Source: Roseomonas haemaphysalidis (GTDB taxonomy: Bacteria; Pseudomonadota; Alphaproteobacteria; Acetobacterales; Acetobacteraceae). Taken from it: a DNA stretch of 64,000 bases. Location: positions 1,595,001 to 1,659,000 of the forward strand of contig NZ_CP061177.1 in assembly GCF_017355405.1 (NCBI RefSeq), written 5' to 3'. A program made the position numbers and the translations under genes. This document shows, one piece after another, positions 35,413-45,221 of this stretch (position 1 is the first letter of the stretch; every line of letters starts with the position of its first letter). A model generated the notes under the pieces. It was given only the letters and a program-made list of their open reading frames with translations. It had not been told where the DNA came from and searched no databases.

Positions 35413-35904
35413 TCACTTCATGTCCCGCGCCGCATCCCGCGCGATGGTTGCCAGCACGTCCGCGCGCTCGTTCATCACGTCGCCGGCATGGCCGCGCACC
35501 CAGCGCCATTCCACCTTATGCGGCTTGGCGGCGGCCAGCAGCCGTTGCCAGAGTTCCATGTTGGCCACGGGGTCTTTGGCCGCGTTGCGCCAGTTGTTGC
35601 GGACCCAGCCGTTGATCCAGCGGCTGATGCCGTTGCGCACGTATTCGCTGTCCGTGTGCAACACAACGGTGCAGGGGCGCTTCAGCGCCTCCAGCGCGGC
35701 GGCGGCGGCGGTCAGCTCCATGCGGTTGTTGGTGGTCTTGGGGTCGGAGCCGGTCAGCTCGCGTTCCACCTCGCCGAACTTCAGAATCGCGGCCCAGCCG
35801 CCGGGGCCGGGGTTCGGCTTGCAGCCACCGTCGGTCCAGATTTCCACCACCCGCTCCGCCGCCTCGGGCGGCGCGGTATCGAAGACGTCAGAGGCCATAG
35901 GCAT
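35413..35904 (-). CDS. rnhA: Ribonuclease HI
   Basis: This 163-residue enzyme cleaves the RNA strand of RNA-DNA hybrids. The active-site residues are visible: Asp in [11 protein letters not shown], Glu in NNRMELTAA, Asp in HTDSEY and Asp in NERADVLA, with the loop His in RGHAGD. The ATG at 35904 is preferred because AGGA lies five bases upstream; it overlaps the 3' end of thrB by 17 bases. It is the last gene of the ispH-thrB-rnhA operon, an order common in alphaproteobacteria. Confidence 0.96.
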   Translation of the reverse strand: MPMASDVFDTAPPEAAERVVEIWTDGGCKPNPGPGGWAAILKFGEVERELTGSDPKTTNNRMELTAAAAALEALKRPCTVVLHTDSEYVRNGISRWINGWVRNNWRNAAKDPVANMELWQRLLAAAKPHKVEWRWVRGHAGDVMNERADVLATIARDAARDMK

Positions 35905-36862
35905 GGATGTCCTGGGCACTGGCATGGAAGCGCAGGCGCTTGAGGTATTCCAGCGGGTCCTTGCGCGTGACCATCGCGCCCGCGGGCGTGTGGGTCCAGT
36001 CGAAGAGCCGTGTCAGCAGAAATCGCAGGGCGGAACCGCGGCACAGCACGGGCAGCGCCGCCAGCTCCGCCTCGCCCAGCGGGCGGACGGCGCGGTAGGC
36101 CGCGATCATGGCGCGGGCCTTGGTGATGTTGAACGAGAAATCTGGCTCGAAGCACCAGGCGTTCAGGCAGATCGCCAGATCGTAGGCCAGGAAGTCGGTG
36201 CAGGCGAAATAAAAGTCGATCAGCCCGGACACGCGCGGCGCGCCCCCGGCATCGCCCAGAAAGAACACGTTGTCGGGAAACAGGTCGGCATGGATCTGCC
36301 CGCGCGGCAGGCCCTCCGGCCATTCGCGCAGGATACCCGCCAGATGCCCGTCCAGCTCCGCGATCAGCCCGGGCTGCACCGCATCGCCGCCGTCGCGGCA
36401 TTGCTCCAGCAGCGGCGCCCAGGCCTCGGGGCCCAGGCTGTTGCGGCGTTCCTCCGTGAAGCCGGTGCCGGAGATATGCAGCTCCGCCAGCGCGCCGCCC
36501 AGCGGGCCGCAATGGGCCTGCCGCACCCGGCGCGGCCAGACGCCCGGCAGAAAGGTGCAAATGGCGGCGGGGCGGCCGCAGAGCTCGCGCAGTGCCTCGC
36601 CATCGCGTGCCGCGACCGGCTCGGGGCAGGACAGGCCGCGCGCCGCGAGATGGCGCATCAGGCCAAGGAACCAGGGCAGCTCCGCCGGGTCCACGCGCTT
36701 CTCGTACAAGGTCAGGATGTAGTCGCCGCTGGTGGTCTTCAGCGCATAGTTGCTGTTCTCCACCCCCTCCGCGATGCCGCGAAAGGCGACCAGCTCGCCG
36801 ATGCCGTAGTCCGCCAGAAAGGCCCGCAGCGCCTCGTCCGAGATCTCGGTGTAGACGGCCAT
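35888..36862 (-). CDS. thrB: Homoserine kinase (APH-fold type)
   Basis: This 324-residue kinase phosphorylates homoserine in threonine synthesis and belongs to the aminoglycoside-phosphotransferase-fold group found in alphaproteobacteria and pseudomonads. The nucleotide region includes [20 protein letters not shown] (about residue 33). The catalytic loop is [13 protein letters not shown] (about 198) and the metal-binding Asp is in GLIDFYFAC (about 224). Its start shares one base with the ispH stop (TGATG), and rnhA starts inside its last codons, so the three genes are tightly coupled. Confidence 0.95.
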   Translation of the reverse strand: MAVYTEISDEALRAFLADYGIGELVAFRGIAEGVENSNYALKTTSGDYILTLYEKRVDPAELPWFLGLMRHLAARGLSCPEPVAARDGEALRELCGRPAAICTFLPGVWPRRVRQAHCGPLGGALAELHISGTGFTEERRNSLGPEAWAPLLEQCRDGGDAVQPGLIAELDGHLAGILREWPEGLPRGQIHADLFPDNVFFLGDAGGAPRVSGLIDFYFACTDFLAYDLAICLNAWCFEPDFSFNITKARAMIAAYRAVRPLGEAELAALPVLCRGSALRFLLTRLFDWTHTPAGAMVTRKDPLEYLKRLRFHASAQDIHAYGL

Positions 36863-37842
36863 CAGCGCAGGCCGGGCCGCTGCATGGGCGGCACGCGGAA
36901 GGTGATGTCCTCCACCGCCACCACCACCTCCTCCGTGGTCACCGCGAAGCGCTGGCGCAGCCGGGCCAGCACCTCGTCCACCAGCACCTCGGGGGCGCTG
37001 GCGCCGGCGGTCAGGCCCACCACCGCCACGCCGTCGGCGATCGCGGGGTCCAGCTCGTGGCCGCGCTGCACCATCACGGCGCGCGGGCAGCCGGCGCGCT
37101 CCGCCACCTCGCGCAGCCGCACGGAGTTGGAGGAGTTGGGCGCGCCCACCACCACGAACAGCCCCGCCCGCGCCGCGATCGCCTTGACGGCCGCCTGGCG
37201 GTTGGTGGTGGCATAGCAGATGTCCTCCTTGCCCGGGCCGGTCAGGTGCGGGAAGCGGCGCTGCAGGGTGGCCACGATCTCGGCCGTGTCGTCCACCGAC
37301 AGCGTGGTCTGGGTGGTGAAGGCCAGCGCGCCGGGGGGGGGCTGCACCGCCAGGGCATCCTCCACCGTCTCGATGATGGTGGCGGCCCCCTCGGGCAGCT
37401 GGCCCATGGTGCCGATCACCTCCGGGTGGCCCTGGTGGCCGATCAGCAGGATGTGGCGGCCGGCCTCCTGGTGGCGCTCGGCCTCGCGGTGCACCTTGCT
37501 GACCAGCGGGCAGGTGGCGTCCAGGTACATCATGTTGCGGCGCCGCGCCTCGGCTGGCACCGACTTCGGCACGCCGTGGGCCGAGAAGACCACCGGCGCG
37601 TCTTCCGGCACCTCCTCCAGCTCCTCCACGAAGATCGCGCCCTGGGCCTCCAGGTTCTCCACCACGAACTTGTTGTGGACGATCTCGTGCCGCACGTAGA
37701 CCGGCGCGCCGAACTTCTGGATCGCCTGCTCGACGATCTTGATGGCGCGGTCCACGCCAGCGCAGAAGCCGCGGGGGCCCGCCAGCAGCACGTGCAGCGG
37801 CGGCTTCTCGGTCGGCTGGGGGGCGGCAGTATCGGCGGTCAT
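36862..37842 (-). CDS. ispH: 4-hydroxy-3-methylbut-2-enyl diphosphate reductase
   Basis: This 326-residue iron-sulfur enzyme makes IPP and DMAPP in the last step of the MEP isoprenoid pathway. The three cluster cysteines are in [10 protein letters not shown] (about residue 27), DATCPLVSK (about 111) and [10 protein letters not shown] (about 208). Substrate-binding residues are seen in SAHGVPK and NSSNSVRL. The start at 37842 fits family length; in-frame sequence further upstream is not conserved. It heads the ispH-thrB-rnhA operon and is divergent from a lipoprotein gene. Confidence 0.97.
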   Translation of the reverse strand: MTADTAAPQPTEKPPLHVLLAGPRGFCAGVDRAIKIVEQAIQKFGAPVYVRHEIVHNKFVVENLEAQGAIFVEELEEVPEDAPVVFSAHGVPKSVPAEARRRNMMYLDATCPLVSKVHREAERHQEAGRHILLIGHQGHPEVIGTMGQLPEGAATIIETVEDALAVQPPPGALAFTTQTTLSVDDTAEIVATLQRRFPHLTGPGKEDICYATTNRQAAVKAIAARAGLFVVVGAPNSSNSVRLREVAERAGCPRAVMVQRGHELDPAIADGVAVVGLTAGASAPEVLVDEVLARLRQRFAVTTEEVVVAVEDITFRVPPMQRPGLR

Positions 37843-37953
37843 GCTTGCGTCCGGGCCGGGGCCGTGGTGGTTGCGGGGCTTGGAAGTCGCGGCGGCGCGG
37901 CGGGGGGCGAGGATGCCGCCCGCTCGGCCGGCCGCACTAAGGGGAAGAGTGGC

Positions 37954-38511
37954 ATGGTGGTCAAGGCACGGAACCTTCTGGCGGGCGGCGCGGCTTTGGG
38001 GCTGCTGGCGCTGGCCGGCTGCGGCGACAAGCCGGGCGAGAGCCTGATGTCGCGTGCCCAGGCCCCGTGCCCGCGCATCGGCGTGATCGCCGACGCCGCG
38101 GACCTGACGCGCTTCCGTGCCGGCGGCGGCACCGACCTCACGGCGATGGAGGTGGATGCGCGGGTGGCGGGCTTCCAGGCAAAGTGCAACTACGCCTCCG
38201 GTCATCAGGGGCTCGCGGTAACGCTGACGCCGCAATTCTCGGCCGAGCGCGGGCCGGCGGCGCCGGGCCCGGCCATCGACGTGCCCTACATGGTGGCGGT
38301 GGTGGGCGATGACGACCAGGTGCTGTCGCGTGCCGCCTATGCGCTGCGCATCGAATTCCCGCCCAACGTGTCCCGCGTGCAAAGCCAGGGCGAGGAGCTG
38401 ACCATCACCCTGGCCGGTGGCGTGGACCAGGCCGCCAGCCGCCGCGTGCTGATCGGCTTTCAGTTGTCGCCCGAGGAACTGGCGGCCAACCGCCGCCGCG
38501 GCCCGCGCTGA
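37954..38511 (+). CDS. Conserved lipoprotein of unknown function
   Basis: This 185-residue protein has a lipoprotein signal peptide with the lipobox LALAGC (Cys near residue 23), so it should be anchored in the membrane facing the periplasm. GGGGAAGAG lies upstream of the ATG. The mature part contains two further cysteines (near residues 39 and 77) that could form a disulfide. I do not recognise a domain. It is followed two bases later by the histidine-phosphatase-like gene, so the two are co-transcribed. Confidence 0.75.
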   Translation: MVVKARNLLAGGAALGLLALAGCGDKPGESLMSRAQAPCPRIGVIADAADLTRFRAGGGTDLTAMEVDARVAGFQAKCNYASGHQGLAVTLTPQFSAERGPAAPGPAIDVPYMVAVVGDDDQVLSRAAYALRIEFPPNVSRVQSQGEELTITLAGGVDQAASRRVLIGFQLSPEELAANRRRGPR

Positions 38512-38513
38512 GC

Positions 38514-39074
38514 ATGCTGCACTTCATCACCCACCCCGAGGTGATGATCGACCCGCTGGTGCCGGTGCCGCGCTGGGGGCTGGCACCGCTGGGCATCGCC
38601 CGCATGCGCGCGCTGGCGGCCCTGCCGGAAATGGCAGCGGTGCAGAGCGTCTGGGCCAGCACCGAAGCCAAGGCGATCGAGGGGGCCGGCATCCTGGCCG
38701 GGCGCCTTGGCCTGCCGGTCCAGGTGCATGCCGGCCTCGGCGAGAACGACCGCGACGCCACGGGCTACCTGCCCGAAGCCGAGTTCCAGCGCACCGCCGA
38801 CGCCTTTTTCGCCAGCCCCGACCAGAGCATCCGTGGCTGGGAGCGGGCCGTGGATGCGCAGGCCCGCATCGTCGGCGCCATCGGCGCCGTGCTGGCGGCG
38901 GCCCCGCCGGGGCCGGTGGCGGTGGTGGCGCATGGCGGGGTGGGGGCGCTGTTGCGGGCCCATCTGGCAGGGGCGCCGATCAGCCGCTCCTGGGACCAGC
39001 CGGGGGCGGGATGCCGTTTCGTGATGCGGCCAGGACAGAAGCCAGGGGACTGGGTGGCGCTGCCGGCCGGGTAG
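38514..39074 (+). CDS. Histidine phosphatase-like protein with altered RHG motif
   Basis: This 186-residue protein has the size and layout of the phosphoglycerate mutase/histidine phosphatase family. The N-terminal nucleophile motif, normally RHG, reads THPE (FITHPEV), keeping the His but not the Arg. The second His is in [11 protein letters not shown] (about residue 140), and [10 protein letters not shown] (about 43) matches the phosphate-binding loop. Loss of the first Arg may reduce or change activity. It follows the lipoprotein gene by two bases. The substrate is unknown. Confidence 0.75.
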   Translation: MLHFITHPEVMIDPLVPVPRWGLAPLGIARMRALAALPEMAAVQSVWASTEAKAIEGAGILAGRLGLPVQVHAGLGENDRDATGYLPEAEFQRTADAFFASPDQSIRGWERAVDAQARIVGAIGAVLAAAPPGPVAVVAHGGVGALLRAHLAGAPISRSWDQPGAGCRFVMRPGQKPGDWVALPAG

Positions 39075-39151
39075 GAAGTCCGGGGAAAGACCGGCAACTC
39101 CGCGCCGCGTCGAAGGTTAATGGGAACGTAAAGCGAACGAGGACGCGAACC

Positions 39152-39409
39152 ATGGCCCAGAGCAAGACCGACAAGTCCCCCGAAACCGACCCCAAGGCGC
39201 CGCCGCCGGAAGGCACGCCCAGCAACACGGTCAAGGACCCGGACAACTGGACGACCGGCGACGAAAGCATGACCGGCGCCCAGGCCAGCTACCTGAAGAC
39301 GCTGTGCGAGGAAGCCGGCGAGGAATTCGACGCCTCGCTGAGCAAGGCCGATGCCAGCAAGAAGATCGACGCTTTGCAGGCCGCGACCGGCCGCGGGCGC
39401 GACCACTAG
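39152..39409 (+). CDS. DUF3072 domain-containing small protein
   Basis: This 85-residue soluble protein matches DUF3072: NTVKDPDNWTTGDESMTGAQ followed by SYLKTLCEEAGEEFD and a Lys/Ala-rich helix with DASKKIDALQ. GAGGA lies eight bases upstream of the ATG. The first 25 residues are polar and likely disordered. The domain's function is unknown; members are often found in soil and plant-associated bacteria. It stands alone between the phosphatase-like gene and a convergent Bug receptor. Confidence 0.85.
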   Translation: MAQSKTDKSPETDPKAPPPEGTPSNTVKDPDNWTTGDESMTGAQASYLKTLCEEAGEEFDASLSKADASKKIDALQAATGRGRDH

Positions 39410-39448
39410 GACGCCGGGCCGGGGCACGCCGCCCCGGCCCGCGCCGCA

Positions 39449-40474
39449 TCAGTTCTCGACCGTGATGTTGGCGGCCTTGACTACCTGGCCCCAGCGCGCA
39501 TGGTCGCGCTTCACCATCGCATCGTAGTCCGCCGCGCTGCCGCTGCCCGGCTCGTCGCCCTGGCCGGTGATGCGCTCGCGCACGTTCGGGTCCTGCAGCG
39601 CCTTGGCCAGGGCCGCATTCACCTTCTGCACCACCTCGTCCGGCGTGCCCTTCGGCGCCGAAAGGCCGACCCAGGCACTGAAGGTGAAGTCCTGCAAGCC
39701 CTGTTCGGATGCCGTCGGCAGGTCGGGAAAGGCGGGGGAGCGCGTGGCGCCCGTCGCCAGGATCGCCCGCAGCTGTCCCGCCTTGACAAAGGGCGCGACC
39801 ACCGAGGCGCCGTCGAACATCATGCTGAAGCGGTTGGCGATGAAATCCTGCAGCGCGGGGCCCGAGCCGCGATACGGGATGCTCTGCATGTCCGGGTTGC
39901 CGATGCGAAGGCGCAGCAGTTCCATCGCGCAGTGCGACAGGCTGCCGGCGCTGGCGGCACCGTAGTCCACACCGCGCGGCTGGGCCTTGATCCAGGCCGT
40001 CAGCTCCGAGACGTCGGTGGCCGGCACCGAGGGATGCACGCACAGGATCATCGAGGACTGCAGCGCCAGCCCGATCGAGGTCAGCTGCAGCGGGTCGATG
40101 GTCATGCCAGGAAAGGTATGCGGGTTGATCGCCATCGGGCTGCTGTTGCCGGCCAGCAGCGTGTAGCCGTCCGGGCGCGAGCGCAGCACCGCCTCGGTGC
40201 CCAGGTTGCCACCGGCCCCGGCACGGTTGTCGATCACCACCGGCTGACCCAGCGCGGCGGACAGGCCCGGCTGGATGATGCGGGCCGCGAAGTCCGTCTG
40301 CCCGCCGGGCGGAAAGCCCACCACCAGCGTGACCGGGCGGCTGGGCCAGGCGCCCTGCGCCCGCGCCACCCGTGGTGCCGCCAGCCCGCCGGCCGCCAGC
40401 CCGCCGGCCGCCAGGCCGAGGCCAGCGGCCAGCAGCCCGCGCCGGCCGGGGCCGGGAAATTCCTGGATTGTCAT
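39449..40474 (-). CDS. Bug/TctC-like substrate-binding protein
   Basis: This 341-residue periplasmic receptor has an RRGLLAAG twin-arginine-like leader that contains a short internal duplication (LAAGG repeated), giving a longer signal peptide than its relatives. The ligand loop is LVVGFPPGGQTDFAARI, and DNRAGAGGNLGTEAVLRSRPDG and SIPYRGSGPALQDF are Bug motifs. GGAGGGAGA lies upstream of the ATG at 40474. It stands alone, with no pathway genes to suggest its ligand. Confidence 0.93.
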   Translation of the reverse strand: MTIQEFPGPGRRGLLAAGLGLAAGGLAAGGLAAPRVARAQGAWPSRPVTLVVGFPPGGQTDFAARIIQPGLSAALGQPVVIDNRAGAGGNLGTEAVLRSRPDGYTLLAGNSSPMAINPHTFPGMTIDPLQLTSIGLALQSSMILCVHPSVPATDVSELTAWIKAQPRGVDYGAASAGSLSHCAMELLRLRIGNPDMQSIPYRGSGPALQDFIANRFSMMFDGASVVAPFVKAGQLRAILATGATRSPAFPDLPTASEQGLQDFTFSAWVGLSAPKGTPDEVVQKVNAALAKALQDPNVRERITGQGDEPGSGSAADYDAMVKRDHARWGQVVKAANITVEN

Positions 40475-40672
40475 GTGACGTGTTCTCCCTCCGCGCCACC
40501 ATCGCAGACGCCGTGGCGCGCATGGACGGGTGCTTACCCAGCCGTAACGTTGCTGCCAAGATGCGCTTTTTGGCGCCATTCAGGCGGGGGTGGCGGGGTT
40601 GGACCCGGCCCTGGTGGCGGCTAGTTTGGCGCCCATCGCCGCCTTGCCATTCCAGCCCCAGGACACGACCCG

Positions 40673-41644
40673 ATGGATGCCTCCACCCTCGCGCGGCACG
40701 CGCAGCAGATCCTGCGCGACGCGGCCATCCCGGAACTGCCCAACTACTACAGCGGCAAGGTGCGGGATAATTACGACCTACCCGACGGCAGCCGCATCCT
40801 GATCTCGACCGACCGGCTGAGCGCCTTTGACCGCATCCTGACCTGCATCCCGCTGAAGGGGCAGGTGCTGACGCAGACCGCGCGGTTCTGGTTCGAGCAC
40901 ACGCGCGACATCTGCCCCAACCACGTGCTGGACTACCCCGACCCCAACGTGGTGGTCGGCCGGCGGCTGGACATCCTGCCGGTGGAGGTGGTGGTGCGCG
41001 ACTACCTGGCCGGCACCACCGGAACCTCCATCCTGACCATGTACAAGGCCGGGCAGCGCAGCATGTACGGCATGACGCTGCCCGACGGCATGCGCGACAA
41101 CCAGCGCCTGCCGCACCCCGTCATCACCCCCACCAGCAAGGCCTATGACGGCGCCCACGACGCGCCGCTGACGCCTGCCGAGATCGTGGGCCAGGGGCTG
41201 CTGACCGAGGCGCAATGGCAGCAGCTTTCCGCCTATGCCCTGGCCCTCTTCGCCCGCGGGCAGGCGATGGCGCGCGAGCGTGGCCTGATCCTGGTGGACA
41301 CCAAGTACGAGTTCGGCGTGGACGCCGAGGGCACCATCATCCTGGCCGACGAGATCCACACCCCCGACAGCAGCCGCTACTGGCTGGCCGACAGCTACGA
41401 GGCCCGCTTCGCCGCCGGCGAGAAGCCCGAAAGCTTCGACAAGGACTTCGTCCGCAACTGGGTGGCCGCCCGCTGCGACCCGTACCGCGATGAGATCCCC
41501 GAGATCCCGCAGTCGCTGATCCTGGATACGGCGGCGGTTTATGTGCGCGCCTTCGAGACCATCACGGGCCAGGACTTCATGCTGCCGGACGCCGGCGAGC
41601 CGGTGCTGGACCGGGTGCGTCGGAATCTGGCGAAGTACTTCTGA
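40673..41644 (+). CDS. purC: Phosphoribosylaminoimidazole-succinocarboxamide synthase
   Basis: This 323-residue enzyme joins aspartate to CAIR in purine synthesis and belongs to the longer, eukaryote-like form. The blocks [12 protein letters not shown] (ATP lysine, about residue 29), STDRLSAFD (about 45), VRDYLAGTT (about 112) and [14 protein letters not shown] (about 223) are conserved. The first ATG of the frame fits the family. It is followed at once by a hairpin with a T-rich tail, a good intrinsic terminator, and converges on ccrM. Confidence 0.97.
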   Translation: MDASTLARHAQQILRDAAIPELPNYYSGKVRDNYDLPDGSRILISTDRLSAFDRILTCIPLKGQVLTQTARFWFEHTRDICPNHVLDYPDPNVVVGRRLDILPVEVVVRDYLAGTTGTSILTMYKAGQRSMYGMTLPDGMRDNQRLPHPVITPTSKAYDGAHDAPLTPAEIVGQGLLTEAQWQQLSAYALALFARGQAMARERGLILVDTKYEFGVDAEGTIILADEIHTPDSSRYWLADSYEARFAAGEKPESFDKDFVRNWVAARCDPYRDEIPEIPQSLILDTAAVYVRAFETITGQDFMLPDAGEPVLDRVRRNLAKYF

Positions 41645-41655
41645 TCGGCATCCAG

Positions 41656-41793
41656 AAGGTCGGGGAAAGAATTCCCCGAGCCCCTTCTTTTTTCTGATCT
41701 ATTTTTTGGTGCCGCCGGCTGGTCGGGTGCGTTGCCACGACAGCCGCACCCGGAAGAAGATGGGGGTCCGGGGGGAATTCCTTCTCCCGGACT
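41656..41793. repeat. Paired inverted-repeat element, copy A
   Basis: Two similar hairpins in opposite orientation flank about 60 unrelated bases. The left half reads GTCGGGGAAAGAATTCC and the right half is an imperfect inverted copy ending CCCGGAC. Both share a GAATTCC core and a flanking run of C then CTTCTT (or its complement). The left half lies after purC and the right half touches the ccrM stop, so the element may terminate transcription from both sides. Confidence 0.7.
41660..41695 (+). terminator. Intrinsic terminator of purC (left half of paired repeat)
   Basis: An 8-bp perfect stem (TCGGGGAA / TTCCCCGA) with an AGAA loop is followed by a T-rich stretch (CTTCTTTTTTCT). It lies 16 bases after the purC stop. 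Confidence 0.7.
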
Positions 41794-42906
41794 TCAGGCC
41801 CCCATGCTGCCTGCGATCTCGCTGCGCAACTCGTCGATCAGCCGCAGCGAGCCGTCCCGCCGCTCGACATGCCAAAACAGCCAGCCGTTGCAGGAAGGCG
41901 CTTCCTGCACCGCGGCGCCGACCTGATGGATCGAGCCCTGCGCGGTGCCGCAGCGGAGCGAGCCGTCGGCGCCGACCTGCGCGGAAAAGCGGCGGTGGCG
42001 GTCCACCAGGATGGCGCCGGGCGGCACCATGCCGCGTTCCACCAGCGCGCCAAAGGGAATGCGGGGCTGCTCGCGCCGCGTCGGCGTCACCAGCATGGCG
42101 GATTCGGACAGCGGCTCGATGGCACCGATGCGGGCGCGGGCGGCGGCGGCGTAGGTGGGGTCGCGCTCGATGCCAATGTAGCGGCGCCCCAGGCGCTTGG
42201 CCACGGCGGCGGTGGTGCCGGAGCCCAGGAAGGGGTCCAGCACCACGTCGCCCGGCGCGGTGCAGGACAGGATCACCCGGTGCAGCAGCGCCTCGGGCTT
42301 CTGGGTCGGGTGGACCTTGGCGCCCTTCTCGTCGCGCAGCCGCTCGCCGCCGGTGCACAGCGGGATGAACCAGTCGCTGCGCATCTGTGTGTCGTCGTTC
42401 AGTGACTTCATGGCGGTGTAGTTGAACTTGTAGCGGCTGTCCTGCCCGCGCGAGGCCCAGATCATCGTCTCATGCGCGTTGGTGAAGCGGCGGCCCCGGA
42501 AGTTCGGCATCGGGTTGGCCTTGCGCCAAATGACGTCGTTCAGGATCCAGAAGTCGAGGTCCTGCAACGCCGAGCCGAGCCGGAACACGTTGTGATAGGA
42601 GCCGATCACCCAGATGGTGCCGTCCTTGCGCAACACGCGCCGGGCCTCGGTCAGCCAAGCGCGGGTGAAGGCATCGTAGACGGACAGGCTGGTGAACCGG
42701 TCCCAGTCGTCGTCCACGCCATCGACCACGCTTTCGTCGGGCCGCCGCAGCTCGCCCTTCAATTGCAGGTTGTAAGGCGGGTCCGCGAAGATGGCGTGCA
42801 CGGAGGCGGGCGGCAGCGCCCGCAGCATCTCGATGCAATCCCCTTCCAGGATGCAGTCCAACGGCAGATCCAAGCCCGTCCCCACGCCGCCGAAACCCCT
42901 TGCCAC
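41794..42906 (-). CDS. ccrM: Cell cycle-regulated GANTC adenine methyltransferase
   Basis: This methyltransferase of about 370 residues methylates adenine in GANTC and, in alphaproteobacteria, times gene expression with the cell cycle. Catalytic motif [12 protein letters not shown] is near residue 40 and the SAM motif FLGSGTT near 225; a C-terminal DNA-binding domain (about 265-370) with CNGWLFWH is typical of CcrM. The start is uncertain: the GTG at 42906 gives the right length, but TTG or GTG codons a few residues later are possible. rnhB lies just upstream on the same strand, matching the usual rnhB-ccrM pairing. Confidence 0.94.
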   Translation of the reverse strand: MARGFGGVGTGLDLPLDCILEGDCIEMLRALPPASVHAIFADPPYNLQLKGELRRPDESVVDGVDDDWDRFTSLSVYDAFTRAWLTEARRVLRKDGTIWVIGSYHNVFRLGSALQDLDFWILNDVIWRKANPMPNFRGRRFTNAHETMIWASRGQDSRYKFNYTAMKSLNDDTQMRSDWFIPLCTGGERLRDEKGAKVHPTQKPEALLHRVILSCTAPGDVVLDPFLGSGTTAAVAKRLGRRYIGIERDPTYAAAARARIGAIEPLSESAMLVTPTRREQPRIPFGALVERGMVPPGAILVDRHRRFSAQVGADGSLRCGTAQGSIHQVGAAVQEAPSCNGWLFWHVERRDGSLRLIDELRSEIAGSMGA

Positions 42907-42964
42907 CGACGCGGCAGGATCCCGCGAATCGAGGCAGGAGAATGCGTTAGGCCGAGTCGCCCCG

Positions 42965-43591
42965 TCAAGGAAGCGCGAGCAACATCTGGTCCACGGGTGC
43001 GAAGCCCCGGCGGTGGTGGGGGCAGGGGCCAAGCCGCGCCAGGGCCTCACGGTGCATCGCGGTGGGGTAGCCGGCGTGGCGCGCGAATCCGTAGCCGGGC
43101 CAGCGCGGGTCCAGCCGCCGCATGGCACGGTCCCGTGTCACCTTGGCCAGGATAGAGGCGGCGGCGATGGACAGGCTCAGCGCATCGCCCTTCACCACGC
43201 ATTGCACAGGGTGCGCGAAGCCGCGCGGCGCCTGATTGCCGTCGATCAGGCACAGGTCCGGCGGCAGCCGCAGGCGTGCCACGGCGCGGGCCATGGCCAG
43301 GTGCGTGGCGCGCAGGATGTTCAGCCGGCCGATCTCGCCGGCGCTGGCGGCGCCGATCGCGGCATCCAGCGCGCCTGCCGCCTGCGCGGCGCGCAGCGCG
43401 GCATAGGCCGCCTCGCGCTTCGCACCGTCCAGCTTCTTGGAATCGTCCAGCAGGGTCGCCAGGGCGTCCGGCGGCGGTGCGTGGAACAACACCGCCGCGG
43501 CCACCACCGGGCCGGCCAGCGGCCCGCGCCCGGCCTCGTCCACGCCGGCGACGCGGCCGCCGGCGGCGAGCTCCAGCAGGAAGTCAGGCAT
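42965..43591 (-). CDS. rnhB: Ribonuclease HII
   Basis: This 208-residue enzyme removes ribonucleotides from DNA. Catalytic acidic residues are in [15 protein letters not shown] (Asp, Glu, about residue 17), CLIDGN (Asp, about 112) and the Asp of KVTRDRAM (about 148). [10 protein letters not shown] is the usual substrate-binding block. The start at 43591 fits the family. It lies eight bases downstream of the alpha/beta hydrolase gene and 58 bases upstream of ccrM. Confidence 0.96.
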   Translation of the reverse strand: MPDFLLELAAGGRVAGVDEAGRGPLAGPVVAAAVLFHAPPPDALATLLDDSKKLDGAKREAAYAALRAAQAAGALDAAIGAASAGEIGRLNILRATHLAMARAVARLRLPPDLCLIDGNQAPRGFAHPVQCVVKGDALSLSIAAASILAKVTRDRAMRRLDPRWPGYGFARHAGYPTAMHREALARLGPCPHHRRGFAPVDQMLLALP

Positions 43592-43599
43592 CGCGGCCC

Positions 43600-44535
43600 T
43601 CAGTCCGGTGCGAGGCCCTTGGTTTCCAGGGTGTCGGCGGGTTGCAGGACGCCGGGGGCACCCTGGGCCAGCAGCAGGCGGGATGGCGCATCGCCGAGCC
43701 ATACGCCACGCAGGAAGAGCACCGCAAGCGCCGCCGTGCGGGCATGGAAGGTCGGCTCCGCCCAGCGCGCACCGGCCGCGATCTCGTCGGCGAAGCTGAG
43801 GTGGTTGGCACCGCCCAGGATGGCCAGCACCTGGCCCGGCGCCGAGATGTTGTCATAGGGGATGCGCCGGTCGGACGGGCTGTTGCCGCCGGTGAAGTCG
43901 CGGTCCTCGGTGCCCGTCACGTGCAGCATGGGCACCGCCACACGGTCCATCGCCAGCCGCGGCGGCAGCGCCTGCGGCGGGATGGGCGACAGCGCGATGC
44001 CGGCACCCAGGCGCGGGTCGGGCAGCCGCAGCCCGCGGTCGCCGCCGGGGACCCGCTGCCCCAACATGGTTTGCGTCAGCCACGCGCCATAGGAATGCCC
44101 GCCGATCGCGATGCGCGACGGGTCGGCCCGCCCGCCCAGCCGGCGCGGCAACTGGTCCAGCACGAACACGGTGTCGAGGATGCGGTCGGCGGCGCGCTGC
44201 ACGTCCGCCACGGCGGCCGCCATGGCCAGCCCGGCATTGGCGCCGCCACCGCGCCACAGGCTGTCGTCGGTGCCGGGGTGCTGCATGTGCACCACCACGA
44301 AGCCCGCGCCGGCCAGCGCCCGGCCGAGATAGCCCAGCCCCATCCGTGTGCCGCCCAGCCCGTGCGACAGCACCACCACCGGGGCCGGGCCGCTGCCATC
44401 GGGCAGGCGCACCAGCACCGGCAGGTCGCGGCCGCGCGTGGCGTCCCGCCAGGTGCCGGGTGCTTCGGTCACGGCCAGGGCGGGGGTGGCGGACAGCAGG
44501 GCAGGGAGGGCGAGGGTGGCGCGGCGGGACATCAT
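43600..44535 (-). CDS. Alpha/beta hydrolase (dienelactone hydrolase / PAF-acetylhydrolase-like)
   Basis: This 311-residue hydrolase has a leader of about 22 residues ([21 protein letters not shown]) with a double Arg, so it is probably exported. The oxyanion block is VVLSHGLGG (about residue 55), the nucleophile elbow is GGHSYGAW (Ser about 141), and a late [10 protein letters not shown] block (His about 241) supplies the catalytic His. Either ATG at 44535 or 44532 could start. The enzyme may hydrolyse esters or lactones; substrate unknown. rnhB follows eight bases downstream. Confidence 0.82.
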   Translation of the reverse strand: MMSRRATLALPALLSATPALAVTEAPGTWRDATRGRDLPVLVRLPDGSGPAPVVVLSHGLGGTRMGLGYLGRALAGAGFVVVHMQHPGTDDSLWRGGGANAGLAMAAAVADVQRAADRILDTVFVLDQLPRRLGGRADPSRIAIGGHSYGAWLTQTMLGQRVPGGDRGLRLPDPRLGAGIALSPIPPQALPPRLAMDRVAVPMLHVTGTEDRDFTGGNSPSDRRIPYDNISAPGQVLAILGGANHLSFADEIAAGARWAEPTFHARTAALAVLFLRGVWLGDAPSRLLLAQGAPGVLQPADTLETKGLAPD

Positions 44536-44577
44536 GCCGCGAGAGATGGGCGTCCGGCGATGGCACGAAAAGCAAGG

Positions 44578-44606
44578 CCGGGCGAAGAATTCCCCTGAAA
44601 CCCCGG
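44578..44606. repeat. Single half of the GAATTCC repeat family
   Basis: The stretch GGGCGAAGAATTCCCCTGAA followed by ACCCC resembles the left half of the paired repeats at 41.7 and 52.7 kb but lacks the inverted partner. It lies upstream of the hydrolase gene. Confidence 0.4.
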
Positions 44607-44674
44607 CTGCTGTCCCTGGCCTTCGCCACGCCGAGGGCCAAGGGCAGGGTGGCAACCGGCCTGCCTTCCCGCTG

Positions 44675-45127
44675 TCACAGCTTGATGTCGTAGGTCCGCC
44701 ACGGCGTCAGCGTCGCCACCCGGTCATACACGGCGCGGCCGCGGTAGTTGGTGTCGTTGGTGATCCAGCGGATCAGGCCCCAGCCCTTTTCGCGGCCCAC
44801 CGCCGCCACCGCCGCGATCAAGGCGTCCGCGACGCCGTGGCCGCGCGCCGCGCTGTCCACGAACAGGTCATCCAGAAAGCCGCCGGTGCCGGCGAACAAC
44901 GGGCGCGGATAAGGGCGGAAGTGGGTGATGCCGACGGACTGCCCGTCCAGTTCTGCCATAAAGCCTTTGACCTCGTGCGAGGGATCGGTCAGCCAGCCCC
45001 AGACCCGGTCGCGCATCTCGTCCGTCTGGTTGACGCCGTAGAACGCGGCGTAGCCGCCATAAAGCCGGTCCCAGGCCGCGCGGTGGCGCGGCTCCAACGG
45101 CAGGATCTGCAGGTTCGCGTCGGGCAT
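44675..45127 (-). CDS. GNAT-family N-acetyltransferase
   Basis: This 150-residue acetyltransferase transfers acetyl from acetyl-CoA to an amine. The acetyl-CoA loop is DDLFVDSAARGHGVADALI (about residue 87), with the R/Q-x-x-G-x-G/A pattern as ARGHGVA. The N-terminal strand-helix (LQILPLEPRHRAAWDRLY) is typical of the fold. It is divergent from the topoisomerase gene. The substrate cannot be read from sequence; relatives act on polyamines, amino acids or protein N-termini. Confidence 0.88.
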   Translation of the reverse strand: MPDANLQILPLEPRHRAAWDRLYGGYAAFYGVNQTDEMRDRVWGWLTDPSHEVKGFMAELDGQSVGITHFRPYPRPLFAGTGGFLDDLFVDSAARGHGVADALIAAVAAVGREKGWGLIRWITNDTNYRGRAVYDRVATLTPWRTYDIKL

Positions 45128-45221
45128 CGTTCAGCTCCTCGGGGCGGCGCGTAACCGCTGCGGTTGACGTGCGTTTTCTGTGTTCCCGCTCCGGCGGAAC
45201 GCCACAGTGGACCCGCAGCCC

